A DNA stretch of 24,147 nt from Chara braunii (lineage: Eukaryota; Streptophyta; Charophyceae; Charales; Characeae), in the NCBI GenBank assembly GCA_003427395.1, contig BFEA01000192.1:975608-999754 (forward strand), given 5' to 3'. Position 1 is the first letter of the stretch; each line of letters begins with the position of its first letter. The translations under genes were made by a program, and so were the position numbers. Positions 18,151-24,147 of the stretch are shown here, piece after piece. The notes below the pieces were generated by a model. It made no database searches. It had not been told where the DNA came from and saw nothing but the letters and a program-made list of their open reading frames with translations.

Positions 18151-19055
18151 TCATTCCAAAAATGACCTCACCTTAGTCACAGACTGAGGTCTGGGCCAGT
18201 TACGTACGCTGGCCATTTCAGCATCATCAGGCCTCAACCTATTCGCGGAAATCTCATGACGTAGATACAAGATCGTGGTGCGACCAAATTCACATTTCTC
18301 GAAGTTAACCTTGTACAGGTGCTGTCTTAGGAGCCCTAGCACTATCTTTACGTGCTTAGCGCCTCCTCTACAATCCTACTGAAGATAAGTCGAGGTACAC
18401 GACGATAAACTTGTCTAAGTAGTCATGAAAAATCCGATTAATTGCGTGTTGCAATGTCCCACACAAAGCCATACAGAGGATTAGTTACAACAAGCTAACT
18501 TAGGCAGGGGTGAGGGGTGGTACATCCTTCCTTTTGGAAGTAATCAATGCCGCCCACTCGGGCCTTCCAACCATAATGGGGAGGAGCGTGGGGTGAGTCA
18601 ACTTCGTACTTTCCATTGACTTGCCGGGGGAATAGGAACCGGACTATTGCTCCCCAGAATGGTAGGAGACAGAACCAACAGGTTCTGTCCCAGAAGCTTT
18701 GCATAGACCAAAGGGCATCACCACAAACTCGTATAGACCGTACCTGGTCCGAAAAGTGGTTTTGTGCTTGTCCTCATGTCTAGTGGCAATCTGATGGTAT
18801 CTGGACTTCAAATCTATCTTTGTGAAGTACCGACATCGCGACACTCTATCCAAGAGGTCGTCAATGCGTGGTAGGGGCTTCGCATTCTTAACGGTGATGG
18901 CATCGAGGCCCCTATAATCAATGCACATCCTTAGGGTACCCCCGTTCTTTGGGACCAATAGAACTGGCGCACCATAAAGGGAGGTACTAGGCCGAATCCA
19001 ACCCTTCTCTGTGAGCTCCTTGAGCTGGAGGCGGAGCTCATCTAACTCCGCAGGA
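18151..19055 (-). pseudogene. Reverse transcriptase of retroelement 2 (split by an insertion)
   Basis: From 19050 down, the frame reads [51 protein letters not shown] and [16 protein letters not shown]. It is then interrupted by foreign sequence (18461-18686) and resumes as LQHAINRIFHDYLDKFIVVY. The active site that should read Y-x-D-D has only one Asp (YLDL), with a 3-4 nt loss near 18387, so the catalytic metal site is destroyed. The thumb region (LYKVNFEKCEFG, VRSFLE) follows. The loss of the second Asp alone would abolish activity. Confidence 0.9.
18461..18686. mobile_element. 226-bp insertion with 5-bp target duplication
   Basis: The segment splits a conserved RT region: removing it together with one GTCCC brings conserved RT sense on both sides into one frame. 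GTCCC stands on both sides (18456-18460 and 18687-18691), as expected for a target duplication. On the minus strand the insert starts with a hairpin (AGAACC-TGTT-GGTTCT). No terminal inverted repeat, poly-A tail or coding frame is evident, so its class is open: small non-autonomous DNA element, LTR fragment or other. Confidence 0.7.
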
Positions 19056-19600
19056 GAATCCTATAGATTCGTCCTCTTGGTACTTTGCAACCGGGGTAAC
19101 TTCTGTTGCATGGACAATCTCTCTTTCCACCACACCCGTAGGCTCCTCGGAAAGGTTGGAATACTGTGCAACAACTGCTTCCATCTCTGGAGGTGATTTT
19201 ACGGCCTCCCCTTTCTCATAGATAAAGACTAGGTGCATGCCTTCGTTGCAATTTAGCTTGTAATAGTTATAGAAAGGCGGCGAGCACATGCAACCATAGT
19301 TCTCCACTAGTCTGCTAGCCTTAAACTTTTGCAGCCTAACGGTCCTTCCATCTGGCAACTTGCGAATCATCATCTTCCTATCCCAATCAAACTGAGGCTT
19401 AACGACCTCGAGGTAGTACATGCCTGTTAGATGCCACATATCTTCTAAGCCTCTGCAATTGGTCCCCTAAGCGCAGCCTATCCACACAAGCACGACTGAT
19501 GAAGTTTGCGTAGAACCTATGTCTGTGAAGGCACCAACCTTTCGGCCACCTACATTGACATGTACCACAAAGTGTTCACCTTGTGGACCTTTGTTCAACA
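19056..19600 (-). pseudogene. Protease and linker of retroelement 2 (broken)
   Basis: VVHVNVGGRKVGAFTDIGST (about 19575-19510) is a retropepsin active-site strand, but the D-S/T-G triad reads D-I-G at 19523-19515, a change that one C-to-T step can explain. A 1-nt loss follows immediately. The remainder (19439-19038) is the linker between protease and RT, with VVEREIVHATEVTPV, ending in a frameshift near 19055. The protease would process Gag-Pol; it is not expected to work. Confidence 0.7.
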
Positions 19601-19788
19601 TCGCCCAGGATTCTTTAGGGTCTTTCTCTAACCACTTAGTCTCTAACTCCTCTTAGGACCCATCGAACAAAGAATCGATTGGTCTAGATCTGTCTGTGGG
19701 GCGATCAATGGGTCAATAGCCTTGGCCTTCGTATGAAATGGAGAAGGTACGGTTACCACTTCAGCACGAGTAAGAGCAGCTAACACTT

Positions 19789-20507
19789 TTATTGGCGCGA
19801 GGTGTTTCCTTGCGAAGTGCTCGCAGAAGCACCACCAGAGTTTGAAGATCCGATTGTCACTATTGAGGACACGACCTTCGTGGAGACTTGTTTACTCTTG
19901 CACTTAGCCATGGTGTGACCATATTGGCCACAGTTCACGTAAACGCGTCGTGCAACAGGGTCTTGCCACACCTCGTACTCTAGACCAACCTTTATCCATA
20001 TAGGTGTTCCTTGGTCGTATTGACCCTTGGGCCGGCCTGCCTTCTGTTTTCCGGCCCCCTTGCTTTTTCTCTGACAGGGGCGACCCCTCCACCATCTAAA
20101 GTGTCTCCAACCCTATCCAACTCTGTTACGTCCCCAAGGCCAGAGAAGCCATCAATCTTAATTGCTTAACCGTCATGGTGAAGGAACATGAGGTTGCCCT
20201 TCTGGGAAAAAACCCGGCCCGGATCTTATCTTCACTGGCGATTCTTCCAATCTTGAGGGAGCTTCTTCTTTCTCCCATCTACCGGTCCGTGCAGGACACT
20301 CCCAAGCCTAGCCTCAATGTCTAAGGCTTTCTTGCTGAAAGAAGCCAAGTTATGTACATCGATGGAGGCCTCATCGACCAACTTATTTTTAACGCCTGTA
20401 GGCAGACATTGCAAATAAGTTGTCAAGAGGACTTGCGGTGCATACCGCACACCAGGGACAACGATCAATCGCTCTACGTCGTATGTTACTCGCGAACCGT
20501 TCGACAT
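19789..20507 (-). pseudogene. gag C-terminal part with damaged zinc knuckle
   Basis: The capsid end (YAPQVLLTTYLQCLPTGVKN, LEARLGSVLHGP-like) lies at 20507-20232. After a broken stretch (20231-19972) comes VYVNCGQYGHTMAKC at about 19945-19900. This is a CCHC zinc knuckle whose first Cys is Tyr (TAC, one G-to-A from TGC), while the other three ligands remain. The knuckle would bind element RNA. Confidence 0.75.
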
Positions 20508-21069
20508 CTTTTCAATCCCAGATTAGCCAACGAGTCGGTGGCCTTCTGATCCCCTTGGGGGTCATGCCACTTGCTATAGACTAACCTTATGAACTCCTCC
20601 AATGATCTGGCATGTGCCCAGCCATCGAAGTTCTGACCATAGCCCTGCTGCTGTACTAACCCATTCAACGACCTGGCTGCAGATCCTTCTAGAAAGGACG
20701 CAGCGACATGACTTCCTGCTCTGTCCCAGTGAGTTTGAGCCATACATAAGTTGGCACAGTTCTCACCCAGGTATCGAAATCATCTTCCTTCTTCTTGTCG
20801 TCAGAGAAGGGCTTAGGACTCGGAAAGGGTATCTTGGATGTCCACTGCATGGGTGGTACAACTCCTTGTGCCTGCTGCATCGGTTGTGAAACCGGTGGGA
20901 CAGGTCGCTGAGGTGGCAATTGCTGTTGTTGCTGCTGCTGCAGACCCTGTTGCAAAGGTTGTTGCACTTGTGGCTGCCCTGTAGCGGTAACCACCGGCTG
21001 GGGAAATGAAGAAGGCTGTACAAAAACCTGCCCACTACTATCTGCTACTAGACCGCCTGATAGGGACAT
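20486..21069 (-). pseudogene. gag capsid with Gln-rich linker
   Basis: A Pro/Gln-rich linker with seven consecutive Gln (QQGLQQQQQQQLPPQRP, about 20970-20900) leads to KPFSDDKKKEDDFDTWVRTV and, in another frame, HVAASFLEGSAARSLNGLV and EEFIRLVYSKWHDPQGDQKA. These are typical capsid helices of retrotransposon gag. One frameshift lies near 20720. Confidence 0.75.
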
Positions 21070-21171
21070 GCCAAACTGAGGAGAAAAGGGTTGCCCTACC
21101 GGCTGCGGCGTGATGGTGGGACCTGCAATCGTAGGGGGAGTTACAACAAACTGTGGCTGCCTGACCGGAGG

Positions 21172-21852
21172 TCATGGTGCCCGGAGTGCGGTCCAAATCT
21201 GATTCTGACCAACTATCAGTGCAGCCAGCATATCTTGCTGCACAGCTTGTACTTCGGCAGCACTCAAAAGGGAGTTCTGCAAGGATCGCGTTACAGGATC
21301 GAGAGCTGACTCATTTATAGCTTCTAAGTTGCCTAACTCCTCTTCCCTTGCCTCCACTCTGGCTTTTCTAAGTCTTGCTCTTTCTCTCCTACCTTCTACC
21401 TCCTGCAACTGGCACCACAACTCTGTGTGGAGGGCATTCGCCTGTTGGATCTCATAATCCTCATCTGACGTGGGCTGACGTGGGCTGACGTGGGCTGCTC
21501 CTGGCTGACCTGCAAGCCAGCAGACTGACTAACAAAAACTTGGGAGACACACTGACTGACACCTGACGAAGAGGCCTGAGAAGAGGCCTGTGACATGGTA
21601 GAGGCGGTAGCCATGGCTGTCTCGGCGTTGGCTCTAGCATCTGCTGCTAATGCTGCTGCTAGTGCCCTTTCGGCGTTGGCTGTTGCTTCCCTAGCCCTCT
21701 GCAGTGTCGTCCTCTCTCTGGCTTCTCTCCGCAGTCTCCTTTCCTCTCCGTGATCTAACACGGAAAGTGGTTGGCCGACTAAGTACACGTCTACGGGTAA
21801 GCCTCCTATCGTCTTGGTCTAGTCCCTCAACCTCACTGTCATCTCCACTCAT
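21172..21852 (-). pseudogene. gag N-terminal coiled coil of retroelement 2
   Basis: The likely start is the ATG at 21852-21850 (MSGDDSEVEGLDQDDRRLTR). The sense then passes near 21790 to a second frame (RRLRREARERTTLQRAREAT, Ala-rich to 21500) and, after 21420, to a third (ERARLRKARVEAREEELGNL). The Arg/Glu/Ala heptad pattern predicts a coiled coil used in particle assembly. A short direct repeat GACGTGGGCT, three copies near 21470-21494, marks slippage in this region. Confidence 0.7.
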
Positions 21853-21924
21853 GAGCTATGCATGGCCTACGATCTGCACTAGTGTCCTCGCTGGGACCTA
21901 CCGCAGCATGGTATACAACCAATT

Positions 21925-21958
21925 AAAATAAATAAATAAATAAATAAATAAATAAATA
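21925..21958. repeat. (AAAT)n microsatellite
   Basis: Eight or so AAAT units lie at the upstream limit of recognisable retroelement 2 sequence, about 75 bp before its gag start. The element probably loses its leader and LTR here. Confidence 0.95.
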
Positions 21959-22200
21959 CCTGGTCAGTTTTGTCAGAAAGTAGTCAAGCGGTAATAGCAG
22001 ATAATCCCAGATTCCTACAAACAATTCTATTCCTACTTTTGACTAGTCTGAGACAGATTGCAATGCAGCAAGAATATGTACTAACTATCTGCAGCTGTCT
22101 GTCAATTGTTAGCAGTGTCTGTCACAACTAACTAATCAAAAATAAAAGTAAAATCATTTGCTGGTTTTGCATGCAGAATGAATTTTTCTTTTTATAATAA
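21959..22200. other. AT-rich spacer without a gene
   Basis: This is AT-rich sequence with no recognisable motif, primer site or repeat with the other flank of retroelement 2. I see nothing in it. Confidence 0.5.
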
Positions 22201-23090
22201 CTAATTGAACTGTGTACTAGTATCCTCCCTCCCCCTACATCCTTTTTGAGTAGTCACGTCAAGCTCTGGTTCAGTGGCGTGGCTGAAGGTGTGCAATAGG
22301 CCCATCCGTGTGCCCAGGAAATCGTATATGACCAGTCCTGCCCCTTCTTTATCCTCGCGTGCAACAAGCCTCACATCCAGTTGATCTGGCTGATCAAGAG
22401 GCAGTTTAAGGACAGCCCCCAAGGTCCTCAGGAACTAATTAACGTCGCAGACAGGACAACGATCACAACCAGTATTCAACTCAGATCCTGCCAGCAATAT
22501 TTATAGACGGTCTGGTGAGCGTCTCGTGTAGGACTGGTCAGTCCACGTTCCCTCTATTTCGCAGCAAGTAGAACCAAGGACAAGCAACATTGCATGTGTG
22601 TACTAGTCCCAGCGGGTTGGCATGGTGACCGTGACCCGAGTGCTTCGTCCAGGGCCCTTCAGTGGCAATGCCCGTTTCCCACCAGCATGCTCCCCAGGAA
22701 GAATGTCGACTCTCAAGGTTGAGTGCTCACGACACCTCACAATGAGAGGACTCTCAAGACAGAACTCGCTTCCTCTTGGTAAGAAGTAACGAGGAGGGTA
22801 GATAAGGTAAGGAGCAACGTACCTCATAATGCTGCCCCCAACCACAAATTTCTCACCAGTAACCTGACGTGCATTTATGATGACTGGTCGACGCCTTGCC
22901 ACAACCCACAATGCAGTGCAGTTGTGGCTTAAATTGCCACGTCAGCAAGCTCTCAACATGAACCGTTATGTCCCCACACAGCCTTCCCGGCGCGTCCACA
23001 CGACACTGGGCCGCCACTCGCGAACACACAAGTGTTATCACTGCCCCACCATTTACCAGCGAAGCACCATGCGAAGGCCGCCAACAGAGC
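22201..23090 (-). pseudogene. Possible multi-exon gene of unknown function
   Basis: I do not recognise the family. On the minus strand 23080-22900 reads AAQCRVDAPGRLCGDITVHV and ESLLTWQFKPQLHCIV. One frame over, 22941-22606 is open with protein-like sense (VIINARQVTGEKFVVGGSIM, VAPYLIYPPRYFLPRGSEF, HAGGKRALPLKGPGRSTRV) up to TAG 22605. After about 170 bp a further open block 22434-22201 follows an AG acceptor (TTAATTAG at 22436-22435) and reads FLRTLGAVLKLPLDQPDQL and GLVIYDFLGTRMGLLHTF. Codon use is balanced and not repeat-driven. The frame change near 22915 suggests decay, a sequencing error or a missed intron. It could also be chance; evidence is composition and splice context only. Confidence 0.35.
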
Positions 23091-23472
23091 GGTTCGAACC
23101 CACACTGATTTTAAACTTCAAGGAAAATGAGCGATAGCGAAATGACAGATTCCAGATTGCAAAATCACATTGAAAGCCAAGAACTCCGACACTGTCCAGA
23201 AAGAAGAATTCGCACGGATATTACACCAATCCAGAACCAAAACACTGAATCTGAGTGTCAATGAGATCATACTCTCACCATCACCAACGTATGTATCCAG
23301 AGCCCTTCTCCTACTTGGCACTCGGCGCCCAGTCTACTATCACACAGCTACTACCAGCCTACGAATTGACAATGCAAATGTTGACGTCAGCAGCAGAACC
23401 GAAGTACATGAAGATGTCGACCCTTGTAGACTAACGCCAAGACCAGGTACGTGCCCTCACATCCTCATCCTC

Positions 23473-23526
<54 letters not shown>

Positions 23527-24147
23527 TTCTCTACCCTCTACCCACGTGTCCTTCCCATACACGAAGAACCCCACCACTTCTGCTGACCTTCTCCAAGCCC
23601 AGCCCGACTATGGCTGGCTATGGCGCTGCCCACAGTAGCGCCCTGCTTCTGCATGACCGCATGCGCGCATGCACACTCACCATTGTTGCATATTGTAACG
23701 GTGCAGACCAGAACAAGAACCGACCTCTCAATACGAAGTACAAGATAGTGTAGCGGAAGACTTAGATACCAATGATCCGAACAATCAATATTGCAATGCA
23801 GCCCTGAACATACATCATCATCATCGTTCCATGGTGTGAAAGGGGTCTGGCGCTTCACACAGGAAGACTGCGCCAGCCCCAACCATACACAGACGACGAA
23901 GAAGGGGGTTAGACGAAGAGGAGCGGAAGATGGGAAAGTCATCAACACCAAGTCTTCGGCACAGGCCCAAATAGTCCCTCGTCAAAATGTCTGAATCCCA
24001 AATGTTGAGTCTGGATCCAATGTCGTCAAGTCCCAAGTCACAACTCTCTCTCTCTCTGTCGTAGTCTGCTGATCCTGAGAAGTCAGGTGGTGAGAGGGTG
24101 AGAAGAGATGGTGGACTTAGAAGAGGAAGAAGAAGAACTCTCTCTCT
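23091..24147. other. Flanking sequence without a supported gene
   Basis: This final kilobase contains a (TC)25 run and several open frames that carry no domain I recognise. TGGCTGGCTATGGCGCTGCC at about 23610 carries the reverse complement of the GCCATAGC motif seen in retroelement 1. The right edge ends inside another CT-rich run, so a repeat continues outside. Confidence 0.5.
23474..23523. repeat. (TC)25 microsatellite
   Basis: A perfect run of 25 TC units. On the minus strand it is (GA)n and lies about 400 bp upstream of the possible minus-strand gene, a place where such repeats are common in plant 5' regions. Confidence 0.97.

Larger units (their letters stand above)
16297..21926 (-). 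mobile_element. Retroelement 2: degenerate Ty3/gypsy element without LTRs
   Basis: Read on the minus strand the order is gag (21852-19789), protease (about 19575-19440), RT (19050-18151), RNase H (18061-17650) and integrase (17600-16300), the Ty3/gypsy order. The RT and integrase motifs resemble those of retroelement 1, but the gag is clearly different. No direct repeat was found between the sequences flanking both ends, and no tRNA-type primer site occurs before gag, so the LTRs are lost or too diverged to see. Multiple stops, frameshifts, an insertion and a triplication make it inactive. End positions are limits of recognisable sense, not true ends. Confidence 0.85.

Noticed and set aside
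21896-21915. ATGGTATACAACC as a primer binding site for retroelement 2
   Set aside because: It is on the wrong strand for that element and matches only seven bases of the tRNA complement.
22935-22946. TGCCACGTCAGC, a G-box/bZIP-like site
   Set aside because: It lies inside the possible coding sense of the minus-strand gene, and a single short motif is not enough.
23091-23101. GGTTCGAACCC, a full match to the RNA polymerase III B box
   Set aside because: No tRNA fold forms around it on either strand, and no A box at the right distance was found. The sequence is also palindromic, so a chance match is likely.
23170-23586. 138-codon plus-strand open frame
   Set aside because: Its end is the (TC)n run, and the front part lacks any recognisable domain or convincing start.

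Overview
This window looks like repeat-dominated nuclear DNA from a eukaryote of the green lineage. The evidence is two decayed Ty3/gypsy LTR retrotransposons, at least one with a chromodomain-like end, a primer binding site matching initiator methionine tRNA, long GA/CT/CA microsatellites, plant-like splice acceptors, and no bacterial operon or ribosome-binding-site organisation. The gag coiled-coil style and the many minisatellites recall streptophyte algae such as Chara. That assignment is from memory and is not proven here. I found no tRNA, rRNA, CRISPR array or intact conserved host gene.

Layout. Positions 1-2068 hold tandem repeats: 41-bp and ~75-bp units at 1-550, and palindrome-rich units at 960-1510 placed just upstream of a good minus-strand TATA box. 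Positions 2069-11697 are retroelement 1 (plus strand). It has a 5' LTR, a tRNA-type primer site at 2744, a 1.1-kb leader with (GA)39 and a TTGAC cluster, gag (3883-5855), protease (5956-6297), reverse transcriptase, RNase H and integrase with a chromodomain-like end (6369-9454), and a 3' LTR at 11019-11697. Every protein domain carries stops or frameshifts. The stretch 9455-11018, between pol and the 3' LTR, is not typical retroelement sequence. It holds microsatellites, two copies of a GC-rich repeat, a poly-A run, a nested fold-back element and a 9-N assembly gap.

Positions 11760-14730 are a mosaic of six different minisatellites (34, 38, 53, 31/62, ~36 and 50 bp). They run directly into a strong-looking splice acceptor and a plus-strand coding region of unknown function (14733-16296, at least two exons, partly broken). 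Positions 16297-21852 are retroelement 2 (minus strand): gag, protease, RT, RNase H and integrase without recognisable LTRs. Its RT is split by a 226-bp insertion flanked by 5-bp target duplications, its RNase H carries a 31-bp triplication, and its RT active site is damaged. Positions 22201-23090 carry a possible broken minus-strand gene of unknown function. The rest, to 24147, is microsatellite-bearing sequence without a gene I can support.

The retroelement genes would once have worked together (gag particle, protease maturation, RT/RNase H copying, integrase insertion), but neither copy could do so now. The two unknown coding regions and the fold-back/minisatellite architecture are the parts that existing family knowledge does not explain.
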